DNA from: Kribbella sindirgiensis
GTDB taxonomy: Bacteria > Actinomycetota > Actinomycetes > Propionibacteriales > Kribbellaceae
Reading direction: 5' to 3'
NCBI RefSeq assembly: GCF_004331435.1
Contig: NZ_SJKA01000027.1
Span: 18,392-82,391, forward strand
DNA: 64,000 bases
In this document: one piece after another, positions 35,792 to 44,596 of the stretch
Numbering within the stretch: position 1 is the stretch's first letter
Layout: the number at the start of each line of letters is the position of its first letter
Program-made: the position numbers and the translations under genes
Notes under the pieces: model-generated
What the model saw: only the letters and a program-made list of their open reading frames with translations
What the model was told of the DNA's origin: nothing
Database searches by the model: none

Positions 35792-38737
35792 ATGGAGTTC
35801 CACATCCTCGGCCCGCTCGAGATCGTCGTCGACGGACGTGCGGTTCCGGCGCCGGCGCCGCGGTTGTGCTCGCTGCTCGCGATTCTCCTGTTGCGTCCGC
35901 ATCGTCAGGTGCCGGTGGACGAGCTGATCGACAGGCTCTGGCCGGACGGCGCGCCCCAGCCGGCGAACCCGACCGCGACCGTCCACACCTATGTACGGCG
36001 CCTGCGCGACCTCGTCGGTGCCGACGTACTGCAGACCCGCGGGCGTGGGTACCTGCTCGCCGCCCAACCGTCCGACCTCGTCGCGTTCCGGGCCGCGGTG
36101 GCCGAGGCCGCGGCGAACCCGTCGCAGCAAGTGGAGCACCTGAAGCACGCGCTCGACCAGTGGCGCGGCGATCCGGTCGAGGTCGAGCCGACGGTCGCGG
36201 TCGGTCTGCGTGAGGAGCGGCTGACGACGATCGAGCAGTACTACGACGCGCGCCTCGCCCGCGGCGAGCACGCCGACGTACTCCCGGAGCTGCAGACCCT
36301 CAGCGCACAGGAACCGACGCGCGACCGCCTGACCGCGCTGCTGATGAAGGCGTTGTACCGCTGCGGACGGCAGGCGGAGGCGTTGTCGACGTACGACGGG
36401 TTCGCGGAGCGGCTCGTCGACGACTTCGGTCTCGACCCGACCGAGGAACTGCGGGCGCTGCGCCAATCGATCCTGACGTCCTCCCTCGACGAAGACGACG
36501 ACGAGTGGCAGCACCAGAACCAGCTCCCGCTCGACATCCGCAACCTCGTCGGCCGCGACGAGCTCGTGACCGAGGTCGCGGGCCTGCTCACGGCGACCGA
36601 CGGCGTCCGGATCGTCGCGCTCTTCGGCACACCCGGCGTCGGCAAGACGGCCGTCGCCGTTCGCGTCGCGAACGAGTTGACCGAACGGTTCCCGGACGGG
36701 CAGTGGTTCGTCCGCCTCCGCGGCGCATCGGATCAGCCGCGGCGCGCGGACGACGTACTGGTCGACCTGCTGCGGGCGTCCGGCGTCGATCCGCACGCGA
36801 TCCCGGACGACAGCGATGCGCGCGCCGCACTCTTCCGGTCGCGGTTGGCGAAGCGCAGCATCCTGCTCGTCCTCGACGACGCCCAGGACGCGGCGCAGGT
36901 CCGGCCGCTGCTTCCCGGTACGCCGGCCAGCGCCGTCCTGGTCACCAGCCGGAACCCGCTGGACGCGCTCGCCGCGCTCGACGGCGGCATCCCGTTCCAC
37001 GTCCCGGTCCTGAAGCCCGAGGCCGGCACTGCCCTCGTCCATTCGATGCTTCAGGCAACCAACGCGGATGTTCAGGAGCTCGTCGACCTGTGCGGCGGTC
37101 TCCCGCTGGCGCTGCGTATCGCGGGCGCCGTCGCCTCGCGCGGCTCGGTCGCGTCCTTCGTCTCACGCATGCGTCGTACCGGGGCGCTCGCGACGCTCAC
37201 CATCGACGACGACACCGCGGTCAGCTCCGCGTTCCGAACGTCGTACGACCTGCTCGACCCGGCGGTACAACGCGGCTTCCGGCTGCTCTCGCTGTTCCCG
37301 GGGCAGGAGTTCGCGCCCGACGCGGCCGAGGCGCTCATCGGCCCGACATACGACCAGGTCCTCGACCGCCTCGAAGCCGCCAGCCTGCTGCAGTCCGTCG
37401 GCCGCGGCCGCTACCTCATGCACGACCTGGTCAAGGAGTACGCCGCCGACCTCGCTGAACCGGACCTCGACGCCTGGAAGTCCTTGTGCGGCTGGTACGT
37501 CGGTACGGCGGACGCAGCGATGACCGTCCTGGAACCGGGTGCGGTCCGCATCCAGATCCCGTCGTCCGGCGATCGCACCGTCACGGATCCGGAGAGCTGG
37601 CTCGCGGCCGAACTCCTCAACATCGAGGCGATCGCACAGCGCGCGCTGGAGCTCGGGACGCCCGACGTCGCCTGGCAGCTCGCGGACATCGTTCGCCTCC
37701 ATCTCTACGAACACAGTCTGTCCGGGACCTGGCGTGCCCTGATCCGGCTCGGTGAGCTCGGTGCTCGTACCTCTGGTGACCAGGCCGGGCGCGGCGCGAT
37801 GCTGCACGCGCGCGGCGTACTTGCTCGGCAGGCGGGGGAGAACGAGGAGGCGGTCGCGCTCTTCGAGCAGGCCGCCGAGCTTTACCACGCGTGTGGCTTC
37901 ACGCTCGGCGAGGGCGCGCTGCGGTGCAACATCGCGGTCAGCTACAACGCCCAAGGACGGCTCCGGGAGTCGGCCGAGGCGTTCCGTCAAGGGCTGGCCG
38001 TGTTCCGGGCGGGCGGCGAGTTCGCGCGGATGCCTCGCGGGCTGAACGCGCAGGCGATGAACCACATCCACCTCGGCGAGTTCCGCGAGGCCGTCGCGTG
38101 CATCACGGAGTCTCTGGAGTACTCGGGGCCGGTCAGCAACGACCAACTCGTTGCCTTGATCAACCGAGCCGGGGCGTACAAGGAACTCGGTGAACTGGAG
38201 CTCGCGACGGCGGATCTCCGGACCGCCGAACCGCTGGTGGACAACCGGCTCGACCGGGTCCAGTGGGGACTGGCCAAGGCTGGTGTCGAGAACCGGCTCG
38301 GCCACCACGAGCAGGCGCGCGAGATTGCGACCGAAGTACTGCGCGAGAGCCGCGAGATCGGCAACGGGTACGACGCCTGCGTCGCGCTGCAGGCGCTCGC
38401 CGAGTCCTATCTGTTCGCCGGCGACGTTGCCTGCGCACGTACGTACTTCGAGGAAGGTGAGGCGCTCGCCGCCAAGTCGGGGTACGGGACGATCCTCGCC
38501 GAACTCCACGCCGACCTGGCCCAGTGCGCGTTTCTTGACGGCGAGGTCGAGCTCGCCTTTGCGCAGGCGACCCAGGCTCTGGCCGAGTCGGACGTTGCCG
38601 AGTACGGCATCGGGCAGCAGTGGTCCCACAGCCTGCTGGCCCGCTGCTGCACAGCCCTCAACCGCCCCGACGAAGCAGCCACCCACCAAGCCGCCGCCGA
38701 CACCTTCTGCCGAGAGACGGGCTACACACCGAGGTAG
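35792..38737 (+). CDS. AfsR/SARP-type regulator: winged HTH-BTAD, NB-ARC ATPase, TPR
   Basis: The 981-residue protein has an OmpR-like DNA-binding domain (residues 1-90: FHILGPLEIVVDGRAVPAP; GRGYLL), a bacterial activation domain to ~235 (LRALRQSIL), an NB-ARC ATPase with Walker A GTPGVGKTAV (near 278) and LLVLDDAQD Walker B, and C-terminal TPRs (from ~630; NIAVSYNAQGRLRESAEAFR). Such proteins integrate signals, often phosphorylation, to activate secondary metabolism. Target genes are not evident; no biosynthetic cluster adjoins it directly. Confidence 0.92.
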   Translation: MEFHILGPLEIVVDGRAVPAPAPRLCSLLAILLLRPHRQVPVDELIDRLWPDGAPQPANPTATVHTYVRRLRDLVGADVLQTRGRGYLLAAQPSDLVAFRAAVAEAAANPSQQVEHLKHALDQWRGDPVEVEPTVAVGLREERLTTIEQYYDARLARGEHADVLPELQTLSAQEPTRDRLTALLMKALYRCGRQAEALSTYDGFAERLVDDFGLDPTEELRALRQSILTSSLDEDDDEWQHQNQLPLDIRNLVGRDELVTEVAGLLTATDGVRIVALFGTPGVGKTAVAVRVANELTERFPDGQWFVRLRGASDQPRRADDVLVDLLRASGVDPHAIPDDSDARAALFRSRLAKRSILLVLDDAQDAAQVRPLLPGTPASAVLVTSRNPLDALAALDGGIPFHVPVLKPEAGTALVHSMLQATNADVQELVDLCGGLPLALRIAGAVASRGSVASFVSRMRRTGALATLTIDDDTAVSSAFRTSYDLLDPAVQRGFRLLSLFPGQEFAPDAAEALIGPTYDQVLDRLEAASLLQSVGRGRYLMHDLVKEYAADLAEPDLDAWKSLCGWYVGTADAAMTVLEPGAVRIQIPSSGDRTVTDPESWLAAELLNIEAIAQRALELGTPDVAWQLADIVRLHLYEHSLSGTWRALIRLGELGARTSGDQAGRGAMLHARGVLARQAGENEEAVALFEQAAELYHACGFTLGEGALRCNIAVSYNAQGRLRESAEAFRQGLAVFRAGGEFARMPRGLNAQAMNHIHLGEFREAVACITESLEYSGPVSNDQLVALINRAGAYKELGELELATADLRTAEPLVDNRLDRVQWGLAKAGVENRLGHHEQAREIATEVLRESREIGNGYDACVALQALAESYLFAGDVACARTYFEEGEALAAKSGYGTILAELHADLAQCAFLDGEVELAFAQATQALAESDVAEYGIGQQWSHSLLARCCTALNRPDEAATHQAAADTFCRETGYTPR

Positions 38738-38761
38738 CCCGCTGGCTGGACGTGGCTCGGT

Positions 38762-39178
38762 CTACAGGCCGAGGTCGCGGAGGAACTCGGGCTTGTAGGC
38801 CTGCAGGACGACGTACCGCGGGTCCGGGACCTCCACGTCCGCGTTCTTCGCGGCGTCACCGGCGGCGTCGTGCGGGCCGACCGGCACGCTCGGGTCGGTC
38901 CAGTCCTGCTCGGCCGGATTCCACCGCGTCACGGTGTACGTCGCGTCGAGGTCCTCGTCGGCCACCAGGTCCTTGGCGGTCCGCTCGGCCTCCTGCGCGT
39001 CGGCGAGCGTGTGCGTGTAGAGCAGCATCCGGTTCCCGTCCCGGGTGACCGTCACCTGACTCCCGAGCCGCTTCCGCGCGTCGTCGTCCAGATCCAACGC
39101 CCGCAACCGATCCCAGAACGTCAACCCGTGCCCCTCATCACTGAGCACAACCTCAACCCGAAACTCCTCATCCGCCAT
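38762..39178 (-). CDS. Hypothetical 138-residue protein
   Basis: It starts MADEEFRVEVVLSDEGHGL at ATG 39178. The sequence is acidic and soluble, with a beta-alpha pattern (RMLLYTHTLADAQEAERTAKDL) and a conserved-looking end YVVLQAYKPEFLRDLGL. I cannot name a family. Its start overlaps the stop of the SEC-C gene by 11 bp, so translation is probably coupled. Confidence 0.75.
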   Translation of the reverse strand: MADEEFRVEVVLSDEGHGLTFWDRLRALDLDDDARKRLGSQVTVTRDGNRMLLYTHTLADAQEAERTAKDLVADEDLDATYTVTRWNPAEQDWTDPSVPVGPHDAAGDAAKNADVEVPDPRYVVLQAYKPEFLRDLGL

Positions 39179-40070
39179 GGGCGACACCATACCTACTGCC
39201 GTCCGGCGCAGGCTCAACGCGTGGCAACGGCCCGCCGCAGCACTTCTTGTACTTGACGCCAGATCCACACCAGCACGGCCGATTACGAGGCGGCGGCCAC
39301 GCGATCCGTCGACCGTCAGGCAGCTCGTCGTGCCGGATCCTGGCATCGCGCAGGCAATCGAGCAGGCCGCCGTACGTCCAGGTGGCGATCGCGACGCGCT
39401 CATCCTGGGCACGCAGCACCCGCTCGATCTGGTGACAGTAACCGTCCGCGTTCTCGCCGATCAGTTGTCTGCGCCATCGGACGGCGACGTCGAACTCGCT
39501 GCGATCCCACACCTGAATCCTGCTGTCGATCACCACCGGATTGCGCAGCAGATCGTGTAACTCGGCCTCTCGGTCTGCCTCCTCGTCCTCACCCTGGGCG
39601 CCCATGAGATCCAGGCTGTCGAGTGGCAGCCCCAACGCCCACTTCACCCGTCGACGACCGGTCACCAGGTCCAGGATTCGGTGCGAGCCGCTGCTCACGT
39701 CTTCCGCGGTCAGTCGGTCGGCCGCGATTTCGTACCAGAGCAGAGCCTCGTCGAACTCGCCGCGTCTCTCGAGCAACTCGGCTGCGCTGCACCAGGCGAA
39801 GCTGTAGATCCGCCCGTTCCCCATCACGACGCCGAGCTCGCTCCTTGCTTCGCGGGTCCTGTCCTCCTCGAACAGGAACTCGGCATAGTCCACGCGGGCG
39901 TCATCGCCGGCTGTGCCTCCCTCACCAATCAACTGCTGCCAAATCTCAACCGCCCGCTCAGCCCGTCTCATCTTCACGTGCTCCTGAGCGGCAATGAGCA
40001 ATGCGAACGTCCGGCCAAGGCCGATGTCTGTCCAGTGATCGCGGAGCTCGTCCGCCAGCGGATCTTCCAT
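39168..40070 (-). CDS. SEC-C motif protein with helical repeats
   Basis: The 300-residue protein ends in a zinc-binding SEC-C motif, RPCWCGSGVKYKKCCG, the element found at the C-terminus of SecA and of many accessory proteins. The N-terminal two thirds are helical, TPR-like (EHVKMRRAERAVEIWQQLIG; ARVDYAEFLFEEDR). ATG 40070 (MEDPLADELRDHW) is preferred over an in-frame start 31 codons upstream. Function is unknown; SEC-C proteins often bind SecB or ribosome-associated partners. Confidence 0.8.
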   Translation of the reverse strand: MEDPLADELRDHWTDIGLGRTFALLIAAQEHVKMRRAERAVEIWQQLIGEGGTAGDDARVDYAEFLFEEDRTREARSELGVVMGNGRIYSFAWCSAAELLERRGEFDEALLWYEIAADRLTAEDVSSGSHRILDLVTGRRRVKWALGLPLDSLDLMGAQGEDEEADREAELHDLLRNPVVIDSRIQVWDRSEFDVAVRWRRQLIGENADGYCHQIERVLRAQDERVAIATWTYGGLLDCLRDARIRHDELPDGRRIAWPPPRNRPCWCGSGVKYKKCCGGPLPRVEPAPDGSRYGVAHGG

Positions 40071-40246
40071 GCCGGGGAACGTATTCGGAACGGCCCCGCC
40101 GTGAGCGCGCTGTTTTCGACCTGTGGATATCGGGTGCTCGCTCCCCGTGCGGACCTGCAGCACTCACCAACCTCGTCGCCGCAGCGCAACGCGTGCCCTC
40201 CTGAGCGTGAGCCTGGGCGCGACTCCCGGTCCTGGCCCCTCATTGT

Positions 40247-40400
40247 GAGTGGTGGACGTCCGCCACAACCGCCCGACACGGACCGCCAGCCCATCACAAT
40301 TGCGCTCCCCGTGCCGCCCGCCGCCTGGAGCGAGCCGTAGGCGCGCATTTGTGATGGGCTGGCGGTCCGCCGCAGCGGTGGCCGACGGACGTCAACATGC
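40247..40400. repeat. Long imperfect inverted repeat with a perfect 21-bp core
   Basis: The core arms at 40279-40299 and 40349-40369 are perfectly complementary; the left arm contains GGACCGCCAGCCCATCACAA. Weaker complementarity continues outward (GACGTCCG near 40256 and its partner near 40392). The 49-nt centre has a small inner hairpin (CGCTCC / GGAGCG). This fills most of the 375-bp gap before the LysR gene. I see no gene inside. Confidence 0.7.
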
Positions 40401-40445
40401 AGGACAGGTGAATCGGTTTCCCTCGATCGACTACAGTTCTTAGTC

Positions 40446-41333
40446 ATGGAGCTGAGGCACTTGGAACACTTCGTGGCGGTGGCCGAGCAGAAGCACTTCA
40501 CGCGGGCCGCCGAGGCGATGTCGATCTCGCAGTCGGGGTTGTCCGCCTCGATCCGCGCACTCGAACGTGAGCTCCGCGCGAGTCTGTTCGTCCGCAACAC
40601 CCGCAGCGTGGAGCTCACCGAGGCGGGGCGGGCGCTCCTGTGCGAGGGACGCCGTACCCTCGCCGCCGCCGAGGCCGCGAAGGACGCGGTCGCCGCGGTC
40701 CAGGGTCTGCTGCGCGGTCACCTCACGGTCGGGCTGGAGCAGTGCCTCGGGGTGGTCGACGTACCGGCGCTGCTCGCGAAGTTCCGGTCCGCGTACCCGG
40801 GCGTCGAAATCGAGGTCCGCCAGGCCGGCTCCACCCCGATGCTCGACGAACTCGCGTCCGGCCGGCTCGACGTCGCGTTCGTCGCGACCGCCGGGGACCC
40901 GGTCGACGGGCTTGACCTGCGCCCGCTGTCCCGCGAGTCGATGGTCCTCGTGTGCGCTCCCGACCACCGGCTCGCGAAGGCGTCCGGCGTGACCCTCGAC
41001 GACCTGGCGGGGGAGTCGTTCGTCGACTTCGACCCGACCTGGGGCGCCCGCGCGATCTCCGACCGCGCCTTCACCACGGCCGGCGTCGCGCACCCGGTGA
41101 CGATCGAGGTCAACGACGTACACACCCTGCTCGCCCTCGTCGCCCACGACCTGGGCGTAGCGCTCGTCCCCGAACGCATCGCCGCCAAACGAGGCGACCA
41201 CGTCACCGTCTCCCTGGCCCCCGGCACCGCCTCCGACTGGCAGGTCTCCGTCGCGGTCCCCACCGGCTCCGCCGCTTCCCTGGCCGCCGACGCCCTGATC
41301 GGCATGCTCCCCACCACCGCGGGCCACGCTTAG
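40446..41333 (+). CDS. LysR-family transcriptional regulator
   Basis: The 295-residue protein begins MELRHLEHFVAVAEQKHFTRAAEAMSISQSGLS, the standard LysR HTH, followed by a periplasmic-binding-like effector domain. The C-terminus overlaps the convergent aldo/keto reductase by 4 bp. Its divergent side is the long inverted repeat, so autoregulation may involve that region. Target unknown. Confidence 0.9.
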   Translation: MELRHLEHFVAVAEQKHFTRAAEAMSISQSGLSASIRALERELRASLFVRNTRSVELTEAGRALLCEGRRTLAAAEAAKDAVAAVQGLLRGHLTVGLEQCLGVVDVPALLAKFRSAYPGVEIEVRQAGSTPMLDELASGRLDVAFVATAGDPVDGLDLRPLSRESMVLVCAPDHRLAKASGVTLDDLAGESFVDFDPTWGARAISDRAFTTAGVAHPVTIEVNDVHTLLALVAHDLGVALVPERIAAKRGDHVTVSLAPGTASDWQVSVAVPTGSAASLAADALIGMLPTTAGHA

Positions 41334-42313
41334 AGGAGAGTTCCGCCAACCGGCTTGAGTCGAGCGAGTACTGCGTCGATGCGCTCGAGCGTGTCCGGGT
41401 GCAGCGTGATGTCTGCGGCCGCCAGGTTCTCGACGATGTGCGCCGGTGTACGGCTGCCGGGAATCGGTACGACGGCCGGATCCTGGTGCAGCAGCCACGC
41501 GAGCGCGAGCTGACTCCGCGTGACCCCGAGGTCCGCGGCGAGCGACTGAAGTGCGTCGTACGACGCGTTGTTCGCCTTCAGGCTCGCGGCGTCGAACCGC
41601 GGCGCGTTGTTCCGGAAATCGTCCTTGTCCAGCGCCTGCACGGTACCCGTCAGGAACCCGGCGCCGAGCGGGCTCCACGGTACGACGCCGACGCCGAGTT
41701 CACGCGCCACGTCGAGCAGTTCGGGGTCGATCGGCCGCCACATCGACCACTCGGTCTGGACGGCCGCGATCGGATGTACGTCGTACGCGCGCCGCAGCTC
41801 CCGCGCCGTCACGTTGCACACCCCGAGATGCCGAACCTTGCCATCAGCAACGAGCTCGGCCATCGCGCCGACGGTGTCCTCGATCGGCACCTGCGGATCC
41901 GGGAAGTGCAGGTAGTACAGGTCGATCACATCGGTGCCGAGGTTGCGCAGGCTGGACTCGGCGTACTCGCGAACGTACTTCGGCTCCGCGTTGACCAGCA
42001 GTTGCTCGAACGCGAACCCGACGTCGAGCGGATGCGGGTCCGCGCCGTCACCGAGCCGCAGCCCGAACTTCGTCGCGACCGTGACCTCGTCCCGTCGCGT
42101 CCTGATCGCCCGCCCGATCAGTTTCTCGTTGTGCCCGTCGTCGCCGTACGCATCGCTGGTGTCGATGAATGTCCCGCCGGCGTCGATCGCCGCGGTCAGC
42201 GCCGAGAGCGCGCGGTCGTCGTCGATCGCGCCGTACATACCGGGGGAGAGCACCATCGCGCCGAACCCGATCGCCGGTACGTCGAGCCCGCCGAGGTTGC
42301 GTGTCTTCGTCAT
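41330..42313 (-). CDS. Aldo/keto reductase
   Basis: The 327-residue AKR has Asp/Tyr in FIDTSDAYGD, Lys in VATKFGL, His in DLYYLHFPD, and cofactor segment IPGSRTPAHIVEN. ATG 42313 is the first after the intergenic region. It is divergent from a LysR regulator with a 61-bp spacer containing a palindrome, a classic LysR-target arrangement. Confidence 0.9.
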   Translation of the reverse strand: MTKTRNLGGLDVPAIGFGAMVLSPGMYGAIDDDRALSALTAAIDAGGTFIDTSDAYGDDGHNEKLIGRAIRTRRDEVTVATKFGLRLGDGADPHPLDVGFAFEQLLVNAEPKYVREYAESSLRNLGTDVIDLYYLHFPDPQVPIEDTVGAMAELVADGKVRHLGVCNVTARELRRAYDVHPIAAVQTEWSMWRPIDPELLDVARELGVGVVPWSPLGAGFLTGTVQALDKDDFRNNAPRFDAASLKANNASYDALQSLAADLGVTRSQLALAWLLHQDPAVVPIPGSRTPAHIVENLAAADITLHPDTLERIDAVLARLKPVGGTLL

Positions 42314-42360
42314 GGGCCCAGCATTGACGCTGTGGATGTCGCCGCACCAAGACCTGTTGG

Positions 42361-42376
42361 TATAACCGTTGGTTAT
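42361..42376. promoter_or_regulatory. LysR-type operator/promoter between divergent AKR and LysR genes
   Basis: ATAACCGTTGGTTAT (42362-42376) is a perfect 6-3-6 palindrome with a T-N11-A core. TATAAC at 42361-42366 is a good -10 for the LysR gene and would put its RNA start at about the ATG (42375), giving a leaderless message. The palindrome overlaps that ATG, so binding would block its own synthesis. Confidence 0.6.
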
Positions 42377-43238
42377 GGATGCGCACCTGCGAGAGCTGCG
42401 GTACTTCGTCGCGGTCGCCGAGGAATCGACCGTGACGGCCGCGGCCGCCCGCCTGTTCGTTTCGCAGCCCGCGCTGTCCAAGCAGCTCCGCGCCCTCGAA
42501 CGCCGCCTCGGCTTCGACCTCTTCTCGCGTCAGCCGCGCGGACTGACACTGACCTCGCAGGGCTCGGTCTTGCTTCCGGTGGCGAGGGACGTGCTCGCAG
42601 CCTGGGACCGCGGGTACGCCGAAGCGCGGGCGGCCGCCCACCCGCAGCAGCTGGTCGTCGGCATGCAGACCGCCGTCGGCCGCGACCTGCAACGCCCCGC
42701 CGTCGAACGCTTCCGCGCCACGCTTCCCGGTTGGACGGTCTCGCTGCGCCTGGTCGGCTGGGACGACCCCACGGCCGGTCTGGCCGACGGATCCAGTGAC
42801 GTCGCCTTCGTCTGGCTTCCGATCTCGACCGACTTCGCTCGGCGGGTCCTGATCAGCGAGTCCCGCTGGGTCGCTCTGCCTTTTGAGCACCCGCTGGCAG
42901 ATCGCTCCGAGATCCCCTTCGAACTACTCCTGGATGAGCCCTTCGTGGCCCTCCCCGCGGCGGCCGGCCCGCTCCGTGACTTCTGGCTGGCCGTCGACGC
43001 CCGACCGGGTCCGCCTATCGTCGCGGCCGAGGCCACCGCCGCGGACGAGGTCCTCGAACTGGTCACCGCCGGAGTCGGGATCGCGCTGCTCGCCGAGGGA
43101 AACACCGGCCTCTACCAGCGCCCCGGCCTAGTCTGCCGCCCCGTCCCCGATCTCCCACCGGCCGAGCTCGCGGTCGCGTGGCGCCGCACCGACAACCGCG
43201 ACGCCGTACGTGTATTCCTCGACTCGGTCCAGCCCTGA
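42375..43238 (+). CDS. LysR-family transcriptional regulator
   Basis: The 287-residue protein begins MDAHLRELRYFVAVAEESTVTAAAARLFVSQPALSKQLR, a LysR HTH, then a ligand domain (FVWLPISTDF; AADEVLELVTAGVGIALL). ATG 42375 is preferred over a TTG two codons earlier because it coincides with the expected RNA start. It likely controls the divergent aldo/keto reductase. Confidence 0.9.
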   Translation: MDAHLRELRYFVAVAEESTVTAAAARLFVSQPALSKQLRALERRLGFDLFSRQPRGLTLTSQGSVLLPVARDVLAAWDRGYAEARAAAHPQQLVVGMQTAVGRDLQRPAVERFRATLPGWTVSLRLVGWDDPTAGLADGSSDVAFVWLPISTDFARRVLISESRWVALPFEHPLADRSEIPFELLLDEPFVALPAAAGPLRDFWLAVDARPGPPIVAAEATAADEVLELVTAGVGIALLAEGNTGLYQRPGLVCRPVPDLPPAELAVAWRRTDNRDAVRVFLDSVQP

Positions 43239-43239
43239 A

Positions 43240-43274
43240 AGGCCGCCGTACGCATGGCTGGTGTACGGCGGCCT
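43240..43274. terminator. Bidirectional terminator between convergent genes
   Basis: AGGCCGCCGTAC (43240-43251) and GTACGGCGGCCT (43263-43274) form a perfect 12-bp stem with an 11-nt loop, exactly filling the 44-bp gap between the LysR and aldo/keto reductase stops. Short A-rich (left) and CTT (right) flanks fit a weak intrinsic terminator serving both strands. Confidence 0.75.
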
Positions 43275-43282
43275 CTTGCGAC

Positions 43283-44257
43283 CTACCAGGCGTAGTCCTC
43301 CGGGGCGGTCTTGTAGCCCGGGAAGATCTCGTCGAGGCGCGTCAGCGACTTCTCGTCGAGCTTGATGTCGACCGCGCGTACGGCGGACTCCAGTTGCTCC
43401 ATCGTCCGCGGCCCCACGATCGGGCCGGTCACACCCGGTTGGTGCAGCAGCCACGCCAGCCCGAGCTCACCCGGCTCGTGTCCGAGCTCGTCCGCGAACG
43501 CCTCGTACTGCTCGATCTGCGGCCGGAGGTTCTCGAGCGTCTCCTTGGCGCGACCTTCAAGGCGCCGTACGCCCTCGTTCTCCTTCCGGATCACGCCACC
43601 CAGCAGCCCACCGTGCAGCGGCGACCACGGGATCACGCCCAGCCCGTACGCCTGCGCCGCCGGCAGCACCTCACGCTCGATGTCCCGCTGCGCGAGGTTG
43701 TACAGCGACTGCTCGCTGACCAGCCCGACGTAGTTGCGCCGCTTGGCGGCCTCCTGCGCCTGCGCGATGTGCCACCCCGCGAAGTTGCTCGACCCGGCGT
43801 ACAGGACCTTCCCCTGCTGTACGGCGACCTCCATCGCCTGCCAGATCTCTTCCCACGGCGTGTTCCGGTCGATGTGGTGGAACTGGTACAGATCCACGTA
43901 GTCCGTCTGCAACCGCTTCAGGCTGGCGTCCAACGCCCGCCGAATGTTGAGCGCCGACAGCTTCCCTTCGTTCGGCCATCCGTCGCCCATGTCGCCGTAC
44001 ACCTTGGTAGCGAGCACAGTCTTGTGCCGGTTCGCGGGATCCTTCGCGAACCACTCCCCGATAATCTCCTCGGTCCGCCCCGGGTAGATAGCCCGCCCAT
44101 ACCCATTGGCCGTATCGAAGAAGTTGACCCCCTTGTCATGCGCCGCATCCATGATCGCGTGCGCATCCCCCACCTCAGTCAGAGGCCCAAAGTTCATAGT
44201 CCCAAGAACGATCCGACTAACGTTCAGTCCCGTACGCCCAAGCTGAGTGAAGTCCAT
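43283..44257 (-). CDS. Aldo/keto reductase
   Basis: The 324-residue AKR has Asp/Tyr in FFDTANGYGR, Lys in LATKVYGD, His in DLYQFHHID, and IVGPRTMEQLESA near the C-terminus. ATG 44257 follows a strong GGAGGGAGGG ribosome-binding site. It is monocistronic, the third AKR of this subfamily style in the window. Confidence 0.9.
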   Translation of the reverse strand: MDFTQLGRTGLNVSRIVLGTMNFGPLTEVGDAHAIMDAAHDKGVNFFDTANGYGRAIYPGRTEEIIGEWFAKDPANRHKTVLATKVYGDMGDGWPNEGKLSALNIRRALDASLKRLQTDYVDLYQFHHIDRNTPWEEIWQAMEVAVQQGKVLYAGSSNFAGWHIAQAQEAAKRRNYVGLVSEQSLYNLAQRDIEREVLPAAQAYGLGVIPWSPLHGGLLGGVIRKENEGVRRLEGRAKETLENLRPQIEQYEAFADELGHEPGELGLAWLLHQPGVTGPIVGPRTMEQLESAVRAVDIKLDEKSLTRLDEIFPGYKTAPEDYAW

Positions 44258-44596
44258 GCTCCCTACCCTCCCTCCGCCCAGCCGAGACTTCCAACAGAAG
44301 AATCTGCACAGTCCCATCACCACACGTTCTGAGTGGGAAGGTGGTAGATCCCACGCGGTGCCACGCGCGGCTCCTTCGTCGCCGTGCTACGCGCCGCCCC
44401 ACCCACCCACGGGTTTGTTGCCGGCTGGCGCTGGCTGCTGCGGCTGCCGCCGCGATGACAGCCTCGCCCTGTTACCAGGATGTGGTGATCGAGAGGGCCC
44501 GTTACGAAATGGCTGGTTCGGAGTGAGCTGTCCCGTCAGCACTGCCTGCGCGCTCCCCGCGCGGCGGCCGTTTGCGGGAGACTCGTTCGGCTCAGT
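44258..44596. other. Intergenic region at the left border of the lanthipeptide locus
   Basis: This 339-bp gap lies between the aldo/keto reductase start and the stop of the APH-type kinase. I find no convincing ORF, tRNA, integrase site or strong terminator; only a small GC hairpin near 44550. Base composition becomes less GC-biased to the right of it. Confidence 0.5.

Noticed and set aside
35774..37042. N-terminal extension of the GNAT reading frame by over 400 codons
   Set aside because: It lies antisense to the AfsR-type regulator and has no GNAT-like sequence; GTG 35773 is the natural start.
44258..44596. tRNA or attachment site at the left edge of the lanthipeptide region
   Set aside because: No tRNA-like fold or direct repeat could be found.
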